Source: Lactifluus volemus (Eukaryota > Basidiomycota > Agaricomycetes > Russulales > Russulaceae). Taken from it: a stretch of DNA of 64,000 bases. Numbering within the stretch: position 1 is the first letter of the stretch; each line of letters starts with the position of its first letter. Shown piece by piece: positions 36,572 to 48,100 of the stretch. Below the pieces are notes generated by a model, which saw nothing but the letters and a program-made list of their open reading frames with translations, was not told where the DNA came from and made no database searches. The position numbers and the translations under genes were made by a program. The DNA lies in NCBI GenBank assembly GCA_022376515.1, contig WTXI01000023.1:124001-188000 (forward strand), given 5' to 3'.

Positions 36572-38501
36572 ATGTCTCAGCCTGAACATCACGCTCTCAA
36601 CGTCTGTGGCATCACTTGTCACCGGAAGGCCCAAGGTATGTTACCTTTGTTTCAACATTAGTCTCATACACCCACATGCACGCTAGATTCCCGCCCATAC
36701 CCTGTATTTGATGACAGCTCGGAGCTCCTCTTCTCTATGTATTGCAAGATGACAGAGAAAGACAATAAGAAAGCCGAATTCTTGCAAGCGTATTACGACG
36801 TGATCATTATCTTCGTGCGTACCCCCCTTATTCTCCTGGCCGCAAATATCAAGCCAATATCGCAGATGGGCTTGTACTTGACCGTGATTGCGGCAATACT
36901 TGCGGTGACAATCCAGGACCTCAGACCAGACACACAGGAAAAGTCTGCGTTCTATCTCGAGAAGCTTTACGAACTTCAATTTCTCGGAGACTCCAACGGA
37001 TCTCTCCCTTCCACACCAGCTCGACCTCCCCCATTCTCTGCTCCGACATATGCCATCTGGACAAACTCACTCTTGTTCATGAGTTTGATTTTTCGTCTTT
37101 GCGCTGCGATTATCGCCATATCGGTACGGGATTGGATGACTAAGAGCCTCCTATTCACTCGGTCCCAGGAGTCCCAGAAAAACAGCCCCCACGATCGAGC
37201 GCGGATGCAAGACGTCTTTTTTAACGATTACCAGGATTTGAATTCCCTGCCTGCTTGGGCCGTAAAGGTCATGGCCCATATTTCCGCGTTCCTTTTGTGG
37301 GCTGGCATTGTCATATACCTCTTCCATTATAGCAAAACTGTCTTCATTGTATCCTTTTCTACTGCAACCTTTTGCCTCTTCTGGTATCTCAGAATCGAAT
37401 GTTGGCTGGGAATGGTAAGTGGCCCCTCTATTCTTTCATTGTGTATTCACAGGTCAACCCTAATTCGTCGTTTGTTCGAAGGTTTATTCCAAGGGGCGAT
37501 CGTCAGCTGGCGACGTCCGCGTCTTGGATCGATTATTCAATGCTGTTGTCGAAGATTCCGACCTTGTGCAGTTCTTTGAGAACATGCTCGCCTTTTGCAA
37601 GTCAAAAGTAGTCGACGATCCTCTACAGAAGATTACTGAATTGGGAAGCGAGAGGTTTCAGACGGCCGTGCAGAAGTTATTAGAGCATACTTGGTCATCC
37701 AAGAAACTGTCTGTCTCGGAGAAATTGCGCCGACTCGTCGTCTGTGTCAACTTCGCTGACACTATACGCTTCCCAAGTGTAACGTCATCAATCTTCGAAC
37801 ACATATTCACTCAGGACCAGCATGATGCGCTGAGTTACGTTGAAATAGGGCATCTCCTGAGACCCAAGGGACAGAAGATCGGTTCATGTGCACAAAGCAT
37901 TGTTGCTGGCATCATTTCAAAAGTACAGTCAGACGACAGCCGTTGGGTTGCGCTTGCTACGGACCAACTAGGCCCCTCCCTTCCACGCTACCTTGAACAT
38001 GGAAATGATAGCGTGTTACTTGCTAACCTGATTCACATCACTCGCCAGATCCTTGAGTCTTCAAGGGATGGTGGTCCAGGTCGGGATATGGCCGACGCCA
38101 TGTCACTAATCATATTTCCAACGCTTTCCAATTTTGACATACGAAATACACTTCCTGAACTGCAGCAGGATTTCCTTGCCTTATGGAATGAAATGGAACA
38201 AACGCAGAACGACAAAGTTGTCGCGCAAGTCCGCGACAGGCTTTGTAATTTCCACGACGTTTTAACCTTCCCTCTCGGTTCCCGGGCCGAGGACCGGCAC
38301 GATCCACCCAGGCACATGGATGTTGAACCTCTAGCTAACCGTGACACGCGTAGCATCACTTCGATCCGCTCATCCAATCTTACTCCTGTTTCTATGTCTC
38401 CCATTCCCTCTTCATCACGGATGCTGTTGCAGCGGGCTTCAGGCCCTATTACCCCAGAACCTGCCGAAGAGTTGTCACCTGGTGGCCTAACGTCAACGTG
38501 A
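36572..38501 (+). CDS. F3: DUF6535 family membrane protein
   Basis: Exons 36572-36635, 36687-36814, 36866-37414 and 37482-38501 join in phase to 586 residues. Layout as F2, with TM1 MGLYLTVIAAILAVTIQDL. Exon 3 is three codons longer than in F1 (extra ESQ before NSPHDRAR). Oddity: the third acceptor reads TTCGAAG instead of TTCGCAG as in all paralogues, a poor context that could favour the TTCACAG at 37451 or intron retention. Disordered tail as F1. Its flank is the undisturbed reference for the transposon insertions in F4. Confidence 0.83.
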
Positions 38502-39300
38502 CCGCTGCCATGGTTTTGGTCATTGGTTTGCCTCTCGCCCTTCACCACCTTTCATCTTCTCATTGGTTCATTGGCAGAAACGCTGATTCGCCTGTGCGTT
38601 ACCAAGTCATGCCCTTTCTATGTCTCGTGCACCGCAATGCCACCCCGACACACATCCCTTACCCCTGCCGCGCCGGCACCGTATCGACCGATTCCTTCCT
38701 CTCTTGCCTCGGGTGGTTTCTATGTCTTGCACCACACCGAGAATATTTTCTATTTTTCATTCCTCCTTTTTCAGGAAGTGAGACACATCTCATGACGATC
38801 CACATGGGTGCACGCCGGGTCCTTCTCCTTCTCTTTCTAACTACTCATAACTTCTCTTCATTCCCTCTATTTAACTCTCTCAATTCTGGCCTTCTTACGT
38901 CCCCTGTTGTGGTATTCATGTGTTTTTTTAGGTTGGATTACCTTGCTTTCGCACTCAGAGCTTCGCTACTTCGTTGGAACTGGCAATCGAAAAATTGAAA
39001 TGGATGTACTCTAAAATTTTGACCGGAGCACTTGTCAGTGCAGATCTGAACAGACCAGATTCAAATAATCTGTTGGAGATTTCTGAAGGTGCGAACGATT
39101 GGGTGGGCAAAACGCAGATCTCAGTTGAACCGTACATTGTGGTCATCCGGAGGCATATGGCCGCGTGATAACCGTCAGTTGTACTCTGCGACACTTAAAC
39201 ATGACAGCGACAACCTATACTAGTACCCGGCTTGCTGCGCCAGCCAAGCATTACTAGCACGAACAAGGGCCGTGCAGAGGCCTAGCCCGTGGGCCGTGAC
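38502..39300. other. Conserved 3' flank of F3 (empty-site reference)
   Basis: No gene. It holds the intact target sequences of the Plavaka (TTTAACTCTC, 38871-38880) and copia 1 (TTTCGCACTC, near 38947) insertions seen in F4. The LINE target lies in F3 exon 4 (38197-38211). Confidence 0.7.
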
Positions 39301-41345
39301 TGGTACTGATCGGTGATTGATTGGTGATATGGATGTGCGTGTCCCAAAATTCTCTATACCCCCGGGTAACTCTGACTTTGTGTCCCGCGGATAGTCACCG
39401 GTGTACTAGTTGCGGGTACAAACACCGGTCGCCCGGTCGCCCCAGCTCACTGCTCTCACCAATGGACGGGACGCCCGCTGCTGCCGCCTCCGGATTCAAT
39501 GTGGTATAGCAAACGACCGAACGCTAATATGGCGGTTAAACAGGTTCGCACAAGAGCACGACTTGGTGACAAACTCGGAGTGCACGCAGAAACTTGCGCA
39601 GGAGAGCAATTACACTTTTGATACGTGCTCGTCGAGCGCATGAATGTTTTGTACGTCTACCTACCGACTTCTCCTTTCCTGCTTTCCTTTTCTTTTTGTC
39701 GAATATTGATTTTTGGATTCAAAAGAAAGTTGAATAGAGTAGCTATCGAGTAGCTATCAGCTGAAAGGCTCTACAGCTGTGCTTTGGCCCTCTGAAGTGT
39801 TGTTAAATCATTTTATTTACGAGTTCCAATCTTATAGTAGAAGTCTCGTCACTTAACATGTCAACTAACCAGGAGCTGAGATCTCAGACCTAATCCAACT
39901 CGATGGATCCTCCTCATTACTTATAACAAAAAAGGGGTAATGTGCTCAAAATTGTGTAATATAAACGAGAAGGTGCACAGATCAAATTCATTCTGGGGCG
40001 TTCAAGGAGTCAGGGACACACAGAAAACACCGATCGGTGACTGGGTGACTTCTCTAACGCCATGAAAGTGAGCTTTGCGTAGAACTAATTAAAGAAAAGA
40101 GCGCCCTGCAGGACGGTGGCCCTTCCAGTCCCGACATCAACTGACTGCGTGCTCCACGCGTACGCACAGGTATGGAATGTTTGACACGCAATTTTGATGG
40201 CGTACTTCTTTTCACTGGCACCTTGAGAAAGGGCAAAGCCGTCCTTGAAAAAAAAAGCTGTCTGGAAAACACCCAGAAGCGGCAGCGCGAGCTACAAATA
40301 GCCTGAGTTCGAGGAACTTATCAATGAGACAGAGGCAGTCACAGAGGGCATGCTGATCACTTACATGATCATGGCATGTTTATCCACAGTTGGAGAAGCA
40401 CCACACACCACGAAGGACATAAGAACTGCAAGTCCACTCTTCGGTGAGTGGCCACTAGCTTTAAAGAGAGACTTCAGGACCACGATGTTACCACGACGCA
40501 AACACGACAATTCTACAGGCAACACGTGACCTCGGTTCTTTTCATCCATTGCGGCCCGACCGCAGGCGAACATCACCAAACCCGCGTCCTGGTACCGATC
40601 CGTCAGCGATGCGCCCGGGCCCTCACCGTAAAAGCAGAAGCTTGCCACACCCACCACTGGATGCGGGGCCCGCCATCGCAGCCGCCCCATGTCATGGATC
40701 AGCCTGATCCATTTCGCACACGGCTTGCTAAAGAAGAACGCGGAGCGCGTGCAGAAGCTCGCGCAGGTGAGCAATTACGCCGTCGAGACATATCAGCTGA
40801 TGCTAAGTACGCGCCCTCGAGGAGTACAGAGAGCAGTCAGTGTGATGTCCAAGCACGACAAGACTCAGCAGTTTGCATTCCTTGATCTCAGATAAAATTT
40901 GTCCAGACTGAAAATGGGACCTTGCCGCGGCTACGGCGATTGTGATAGGATCTTGAGGGCCGTTTGAGGTGCGTTTCCCACTAGGCTGTCAATGGCATAG
41001 AGTTATGTCAAAGTTGCTTTTCTATTCCTTCAGGCTACCTCGTGGTCTCCTTCACTCTTCACTCTGCTCTGCCGTAATGGTTCCCCTATTCCGCCTTGTT
41101 TCTTTCGCTCCGAGAGAACGCTGTGGTTCATGTCTCGCTTCAAGTTTGCCAGGCTTAGGTGTACTAAGGTTTGTCTATGATGGCTCTCTATCTGTTGCGT
41201 TTGCCGTCTTCTCGAACAATAATCCTCGAAGGCGCAGGAAATGTTGCGATTGACAGGATGCACGGAAGCTGCAGCGAACAGATACTAATCCTTCATTCGA
41301 TCATTCTATCATTCTATCATTCTATCATTCGATCGTTCGATCATT
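39300..41345 (+). repeat. R+S repeat block, copy 4
   Basis: Same arrangement as copy 1 (offset about 23.4 kb). The S fragment is at 40070-40900 and, as in copy 1, has TGA just after the intron. The similarity rises from about 94 percent in R (by eye) to near identity from S into F4. Confidence 0.75.
41297..41345. repeat. Octamer minisatellite, longer allele
   Basis: Units of TCATTCTA and TCGTTCGA, two more than the allele at 17868-17905. Confidence 0.75.
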
Positions 41346-41522
41346 TGAGACCCTTCATTTGAAGTACAGTACTCAGAAGTGCGTGTTCCTCCTCATCTGG
41401 CCACGGGTGTAACCGGCTGTATGATAGCTGGTACTGCGGGGCTGTCTTCGAGACAAACGCGACGCGTCGATTGAGCCAAGTTCTCGGCACTCAGTACTCA
41501 CTGGCAGTGCTCAGCCCTCGTG

Positions 41523-41655
41523 GTATAAAGAAGACTACTTCCGTTGATGAATGTATCAGGTGTGCTAATCGGCGCAGGTTTCTAGCTTGTCATTCCTTCT
41601 TTTGGATTGCCTCATGTTTGCAACGTGGCTACTATTGCATGACCCCTTAAAGTGT
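41523..41655 (+). promoter_or_regulatory. F4 promoter elements
   Basis: GTATAAAG (41523), CCTCATGTTTGCAACGTGG (41610-41628) and CCCCTTAAAGTG (41643), essentially the F1 promoter. Confidence 0.6.
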
Positions 41656-43394
41656 CTGTCCAAGATGTATGGACTCCATCTTTTTCTTCATACTACGCAT
41701 TTCTTCAATGTCTCAGCCTGAACATCACGCTCTCAATGTCAGTGGCATCAATTATCACCGGGAGGAGGAAGTGAACCCCCAAGGTATGTTAACTTTGTTT
41801 CAACATTAGTCTTATCCACCCACATGCACGCTAGATTCCCGCCCATACCCTGTATTTGATGATAACTCGGAGCCCCTCTTCTCTATGTATTGCAAGATGA
41901 CCGAGAAAGACAATAAGAAAGCCGAATTCTCGCAAAAGTATGCCGAGGTTATCATTATCTTCGTGCGTACCTCTTTTATTCTCCACACCGCTTCAGATAT
42001 CAACTCGGTATTACAGATGGGCTTGTTCTCTGCCGTCGTTGCGGCATTACTTGCCGTGACACTCCAGGACCTCAGACCAGACACACAGGAAAAATCTGCA
42101 TTCTATCTCGAGAAACTTTACGAACTTCAATTTCTCGGAGACTCCAACGGATCTCTCCCTTCCACACCAGCTCGACCTCCCCCATTCTCTGCTCCGAAAT
42201 ATGCCATCTGGGCGAACTCACTCTTGTTCATGAGTTTAATTTTCGATCTTTGCACTGCGATTCTCGCCATATCGATACGGCGATGGATGACCAAGAGCCT
42301 CCTATTTACTCGGTCCCTGGAAAACAGCCCCCACGATCGAGCGCGGGTGCAGGACGTCATTGTCAACGAATACCAGGATTTGAATTCCCTGCCGGCTTGG
42401 GTCGTAAGGATCATGATCCATATTTCCGCGTTCCTTTTGTGGGCTGGCCTTTCCGTATACCTCTTCCATTATAGCAAAACTGTCTTCATTGTATCCTTTT
42501 CTACTGGACTTTTTTGCTTCTTCTCGTATGTCGGCATCCTATATTGGCTGGGAACGGTAAGTGGCCCCTCTATTCCTATTCTTTCACCATGTACTCACAG
42601 GTCAACCCTAATTCGTCGTTTATTCGCAGGTTCGTTCCAAGGCGCGATCGTCAGCGGGCGACGTCCGCGTCTTGGATCGATTATTCAAGGGTGTTGTCGA
42701 AGATTCTGACCTTGTGCAGTTCTTTGAGAACATCCTCTCCTTTTGCAAGTCAAAAGTAGTCGACGATCCTCTACAGAAGATTACTGAATTGGGAAGCGAG
42801 AGGTTTCAGACGGCCGTGCAGAAGTTATTGGAACATACTTGGTCATCCAATTTACTGACTGTCTCGGAGAAATTGCGCCGACTCGTCGTCTGTGTCAACT
42901 TCGCTGACACTATACGCTTCCCAAGTGTAACGTCATCAATCTTCGAACACATATTCACTCAGGACCAGCATGATGCGCTGAGTTCCGTTGAAATTGGGCA
43001 TCTCCTGAGACACAAGGGCAGAATTATCGGTTCATGTGCACAAAGCATTGTTGCTGGCATCATTTCCAAAGTACAGGCAGACGACAGCGATTGGGTTGCG
43101 CTTGCTACGGACCAATTAGGCCCTTCCCTTCCACGCTACCTTGAACATGGAAACGATAGCGTGTTACTTGCTAACCTGATTCACATCACTCGCCAGATCC
43201 TTGAGTCTTCAAGGGATGGTCCAGGTCGGGATATGGCTGACCCCATGTCATTAAACATATTTCCAACGCTTTCCAATTTTGACATACGAAATACACTTCC
43301 TGAACTGCAGGATGATTTCCTTGCCTTATGGAATGAAATGGAACAAACGCAGAACGGGTTCACTCCTTTTCCTCTTACCACCATCATCTCTGCT

Positions 43395-44570
43395 ATGTCT
43401 GACCCTCGTCGCCAGAAACGCGTCTTGTCCCCCCCTGGGGACTCTGCCCCCCGACCCCCCCTCCTGCTCTTCGTGAGGCTATTCTTCGTGACCCTGGCCC
43501 CCGTCCTTCGGCCTATGCCCTGGCCGACGCTAACCGCCAGATCTCCCTTGCCTTCAGTACGGCCCTCCGGGACCTTCCTACTTGCTTTGCCGGTGACCCG
43601 GACGCGACCGCTGCTTCTCTACGGCAGTTCTTGTCCTCTCCGTTAATCCTGCCCTTCCTGCCCGCCGCTCCCCCCCCCCTGCCCCTCCCCCCGCCTCCCC
43701 ACCTTTGGATCTCTCGGGGATCCAAGCCACCCTCCAGGCGCTCTCCGTAGCGATGGCTGACCTCCAGAAAAAGGTCAATGCTCCTGCCCCTCCCCCCCCT
43801 CCTGTGAAGGCCCCCGCTGTTGCCAAGTCTCCGGCCAAAGCCGCCCCTAAAGCCCCCTCCCCTAAACCCTCCCCCCCCTCCTATGCGGCGAAAGCCGTAG
43901 CCAAGCCCTCGTGCCCCAGCCTCGTGGTCTCCCTGGCCTCCTTCCTCCCACCCGGTGCCCCGCGCCCCGATCCCAGCACGATCTGCGGAGTTCTAAATAC
44001 GGACCTCGCGGCTTCCTCCCCCCCCCAACCTCCCCTCTCTGCCGTGAAATGGACGGCGAAAGGCAACCTCGTTGTCTTTGGGGGTCCCCATGGGACTCTC
44101 ACCACCCTGCAAGCCTCCTCCCCTCACATCTCGCGTATTCTCTCCTCCCACCTCTCCCTCCCTGCCTCCTCTCCCCTCCCTGCCCCCGCCCTAATGTCAA
44201 ATGGTCGCGCGTCACTGTCAATGGTGTCCCGACTGGAGTCTCCCCTTCATCTGGTGCCGCGTCCCCGGATGAGTGTCATCGGGCCCTTGTTGCCCTCAAC
44301 CCTGCTTACGCCTCCCTCCCGATCACCCTGCGCCCTTCCTGGGTCCGCTCTCCCTCCTCTTACTCTGCTGGCGCTGTCTCCTCCCTCGTGTTTGCCTTCG
44401 AGGATCCAGACGGTTCTAGCCTCAAGACCCTGCTTTCCGATCGTCACCTCTTTCTCTTCGGTGTTCGCGGTGTCGTGAAGAAATGGAAGCAGAAGCCCCC
44501 TCCTGCCAAAACTCCCTCCAAACAGGCCCTCCCCCCTCCTTCCCAAGCGCCACCGCTGCCTCCGGTCTAG
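43395..44570 (+). pseudogene. LINE ORF1 (gag-like), three frameshifts
   Basis: Starts MSDPRRQKR at 43395 and ends at a TAG at 44568-44570. Reading continuity requires three successive one-base shifts, in C runs near 43446-43462, 43668-43700 and about 44120-44200. The Ala/Pro-rich N-terminal part holds DLSGIQATLQAL; the C-terminal part, KWTAKGNLVVFGGPHGTL and VKWSRVTVNGVPTG, resembles the nucleic-acid-binding ORF1 domain of Tad-type fungal LINEs. No zinc knuckle was found. Inference from pattern, not from a search. Confidence 0.65.
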
Positions 44571-44960
44571 GTCTCGCCCTTCCGCGGGGTTCGGTCCGCC
44601 TTCCTCCTCTCATCTTTCGGGGCTGGTGCCCTCCCACCTTTTTCTCTTACTCTTCCTGTTTTCACAATTTCTTTCCCCGCCTCCCTTTTTCCGCTACGTA
44701 TCTATGCGCTTGTTCATTTTTGTGGGTTTAGGGCGAGGTCTCTACTGCTGGGAGGCGACGCGTCTGGTTCGAGTCCAGCCCGCCTTGGGGGGCCCTTTGG
44801 GTAATTGGGTCACCCCCTCTGCGGGGCCGTCTTGGGATGCTTGCACGCCGGTTCAAACTAGTTAGTCTTTGTTCTTTACCCTTTACGCACAGAATCTCGT
44901 GTACTACGTTGTTGGCTTGAGTCTTGTCGCAATATACGCGGGGACTATAAACCCCAATTC

Positions 44961-44961
<1 letters not shown>
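44571..44961 (+). other. 3' part of the LINE derivative with a tRNA-like T arm
   Basis: CTGGTTCGAGTCCAG at 44764-44778 forms a perfect 4-bp stem with a 7-nt TTCGAGT loop and matches the B-box consensus. The upstream A-box candidate (TAGGGCGAGG, 44729 on) is weak and no full cloverleaf fits. Possible SINE-like or pol III-related segment. Confidence 0.5.
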
Positions 44962-44992
<31 letters not shown>

Positions 44993-45273
44993 AAACGCAG
45001 AACGACAAAGTTGTCGCGCAAGTCCGCGACAGGCTTCGTAATTTCCACGACGCCCTCCCTCGGGCCGAGGACCGGCACGATCCACCCAGGCACGACCCTC
45101 TGGCTAACCGTGACACGCGTGGCATCACTTCGATCCGCTCATCCTCCAATCTTACTCCTGTTTCTATGTCTCCCATTCCCTCTTCATCACGGATGCTGTT
45201 GCGGCGGGCTTCAGGTCCTATTACCCCAGAACCTGCCGAAGAGTTGTCACCCGGTGGCCTAACGTCAACGTGA

Positions 45274-45646
45274 CCGCTGCCATGGTTTTGGTCATTGGTT
45301 TGCCTCTCGCCCATCACCACCTTTCCTCTTCTCATTGGTTCATTGGCAGAAACGCTGATTCTCCTGTGCGTTACCAAGTCATGCCCTTTTCTATGTCTCG
45401 TGCACCGCAATGCCACCCCGACACCATCCCTTACCCCTGCCACGCCGGCACCGTATCGACCGATTCCTTCCTCTCTTGCCTCGGGTGGTTTCTATGTCTT
45501 GCACCACACCGAGAATATTTTCTATTTTTCATTCCTCCTTTTTCAGGAAGTGAGACACATCTCATGACGATCCACATGGGTGCACGCCGGGTCCTTCTCC
45601 TTCTCTTTCTAACTACTCATAACTTCTCTTCATTCCCTCTATTTAA
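45274..45646. other. F4 3' flank, first piece
   Basis: Matches the F3 flank up to the Plavaka insertion point. Confidence 0.7.
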
Positions 45647-45659
45647 CATCAGGAAAAAA

Positions 45660-45860
45660 TTAGTTGCCTACTAAGGCCTAAGTAGGTGATGTAACCCCCC
45701 TAGGTTTGATAGGCAAGTACCGGATATATTGGTCTTGGTAGGTTCTTCCCAACATCTGTAGGCTTCTGTAGCTTCCACACTGGGCTATAGTGGTCTCTGT
45801 AGGGCATCAGTAGGATACTTGCATGTATCTTTAGGTCAATGTAACTAAATAATGGCCAAT
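45660..45860. repeat. Left subterminal repeats of the Plavaka element
   Basis: Repeated CCTACTAAGGCCTAAGTAGG, CCCCCTAGG and TTGGTAGG type words; counterpart of 51750-51890. Probable transposase-binding sites by analogy with CACTA elements. Confidence 0.6.
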
Positions 45861-46017
45861 GTAGATCAGCACAGACTTAGATCACACTGACTAGGCCTTG
45901 TAAGACATTGAGGGCATTCAGGACACTTTTATAGACCATAGTAGTGGCAATTCCAATGCAGAATACATTGCTCCCATGCATAGTACAGTATATTGACATG
46001 AATAAAGATGAAATTAG

Positions 46018-48100
46018 CTACTCTTCATCACTGAACACAATGTCCTCCCATTCCTTTGTTGCAGCTTCAACCTCTGCATCTTCAATGAGTATCTTCTGTG
46101 TGATCGGCTCTGCATCAGCCTTGGCATGTTTCCTGTGTGTGCACTAAGATAAGCCACAAGTTGTGGCCGCTGCAATGAGTACTTACCTTGCAAGCTTGAG
46201 AATGCGCTGGCACAGTCGGGGGATGATGGATGCTTGTCTTGTCTTCTTGGAGAAATCCTCAAAGTACTCGAGACGTGCCTCATACCTTGCCCTGTACATA
46301 GAACGCGTGAATGGGATCTCACTAAAGGCCCCCCCTTGGTATTCATCGAGGCAGTTCTCGATCTACCGGACCCGATGGAGTGAGCGCAAGCGAAAACAAG
46401 TTGGAATGCACGAGACTTACCACTGTGCACACAAGCGCAATGGTTTGGGGAGGGATACCCCCTCCATCAGACGTGAAACACTTTGAGAACACGATGCCAT
46501 CGTCCTCCTTGTCCTCAAACCACATCTTGTTGACGATATCTGAGATAGCAGGGGTGAGTAGATACCCTGTGCGTTTCTCGAAGTCCTGAGAACCACCGGG
46601 AATGAGGGAATGAGTGTGGCAGTATATTAAGGACTCGGATGTGTCACGTACACGATACAGAAAGTTACCCCTCATGAGGAGGTTTCTGATAGCCTCCCGA
46701 TTGTCTCCATCCTCGTTCAGCTTGCTGACACCATAGACATTCGAAACGATAGAACGCGCAATGGTCTTGAGCCTTCCACGGACTTCAGAAGCCCGGGCCA
46801 TTACCTGGCAATCGTCGTGATAGTGGCATGCACGGCATAAGTGTGGGCACTTACCATCCTCGCAATATCCTCACTCAGTTGGACTTGAGCGCTCCGAGCT
46901 GTGCATGCATTGACCCAAGCCACTGCCGATAACTTACGACTGGTTTCAGTATCGGGAAAAGGTTCCCTCGTACAGATGATGGCCCGGTACTCCCTGATAG
47001 CAGCATTTAGAATCGCCTGTGTTGTATCGTCAAAGTCGCATCTGCGAGGCCGGTTGCGGCTACCACTGGCAGTGGTGTTGTATTTGGGCCGCTTTGTGAC
47101 AACTGAAAATTCCGATGAAGGCGTCGAGGGGGGGTTCCTGCGGATGCCGAGAACCTGAGGGTGAGGACTGCTTTCAAGCCTGAGGTCATTGTTATCTGTC
47201 ATACAAAGCTATCAGCGCTGAATCCTTTGCGTATTGGCCTTGTTCCTACCATTGTCTGCGGTTTCTTCCTCACCTATGTCAGATTCAGCAAACGTTAAGT
47301 TGACAGCGGAAAAAGAACGTACCATCACGATGTTGAGAGGAACACTGGCCACGGCGCGTTTCCCCGTCTCGTATGGTGGAATAGTTGTTCAGTTGTGATG
47401 AGGGTCGTGGCGAGAATGGGGACTGGAATAAGTTATTGTCTGAACTAGCTGAGCTTGGACCTTGATAGACCACACGAGTTGAAGGCGCATCGATGCCTTG
47501 GGACATTCTAGTGGTGCGGCGAACCAGTGTTGCACGGGGTGGGTGTCTCTGCCGAACAAATAAGTGTTCATCACTGCGGCACTGCCAGAGATGGTGAAAC
47601 ATACCTCAAGATCGCTGGCATGGGTGAGGCTATGGTCACTACCAGTTGCAGTGCCTGCTGCATTCTGATCTTGAGACGATGCACTGTGTACTGGGGTACA
47701 AGTAGTAAACTAAAGAAATGAGTAGGGATGTAGAGAATGGGGACTTCATACTACGTGCTCACCGGAGGTGCTCCTTCATCAACATCGTCGTCCTCGGATT
47801 CAGGGCCATCATAACACGGGTCACGTCTATAGCCCAATAGTTCCTGGTGTTCTTGGCGGGCCCGCATTAGTTGCTTTTCGTACTTTGCACGAGCTTGGGC
47901 TTCTTTTTCAGCACGGGCATCGTCTAGAAGTTGTGGCTCAGTAGAGTCACTATAATGCGAGAATTTTTGAACATACCAGCAAGTTGTTGCTTCAGTGTGA
48001 ATGTGCGTGTCCGACTACTGAGACGAGAGGGCACTGGCATTGCCATTTCTTGGGATGTAGGTGGTTGTGTGACTGCTTTGGAAATACGACGAGGGGCCAT
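46018..48100 (-). CDS. DUF6532 protein of the Plavaka element
   Basis: Ten exons on the minus strand: 48100-47977, 47923-47763, 47709-47605, 47548-47323, 47273-47250, 47195-46855, 46804-46652, 46585-46421, 46362-46187 and 46132-46018. All have GT-AG borders and consistent phase, giving 529 residues. The N-terminal half is polar and probably disordered (KYEKQLMRARQEHQE helix). The DUF6532 part starts near CDFDDTTQAILNAAIREYRA and continues through RLKTIARSIVSNVYGV, FEKRTGYLLTPAISDIVNKMWF, PPQTIALVCTV and IENCLDEYQ..FSEIPFTRSMYRARYEARLEYFEDF. DUF6532 genes are common companions of Plavaka transposases in Agaricomycetes. Their role in transposition is unknown. Confidence 0.82.
47250..47273 (-). 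other. 24-nt micro-exon of the DUF6532 gene
   Basis: Reads GT GAG GAA GAA ACC GCA GAC AAT G between ACATAG and GTAGGA. It is required to link exon 4 (phase 1) to exon 6 in frame, although skipping it also keeps frame (24 nt). Moderate support. Confidence 0.55.

Larger units (their letters stand above)
43357..44989 (+). mobile_element. LINE-derived insertion (ORF1 only) with poly-A tail
   Basis: Flanked by a 15-bp duplication AACAAACGCAGAACG (43342-43356 and about 44990-45004), present once in F3 (38197-38211). It ends in about 30 As. It contains an ORF1 but no endonuclease or reverse transcriptase. It must have been mobilised in trans or lost ORF2 by internal deletion. The last bases before the As (CCCCAATTCC) resemble the end of the LINE at 62980 (TTCCAATTC), indicating related 3' ends. 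Confidence 0.88.
41708..45273 (+). pseudogene. F4: DUF6535 gene disrupted by a LINE in exon 4
   Basis: Exons 41708-41783, 41835-41962, 42017-42556 and 42630 onward repeat F1 almost exactly, so the DUF6535 core is intact. At 43357, after MEQTQN, the LINE interrupts exon 4. The frame continues in phase into LINE sequence and stops at 43646, predicting a 586-residue product whose last 97 residues are LINE-derived. The displaced tail (KVVAQVRDRLRNFHDALP to PGGLTST) resumes at 45005-45273. Upstream of about 43040 it follows F1; downstream it follows F2/F3, so it is a mosaic. It may still make a truncated membrane protein. Confidence 0.82.

Noticed and set aside
43705..44640. Proline-rich secreted or cell-wall protein
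   Set aside because: The sequence lies inside an element with target duplication and poly-A tail and resembles LINE ORF1.
44764..44778. A genuine tRNA gene
   Set aside because: Only the T arm is convincing; no D arm, anticodon arm or acceptor stem can be folded around it.
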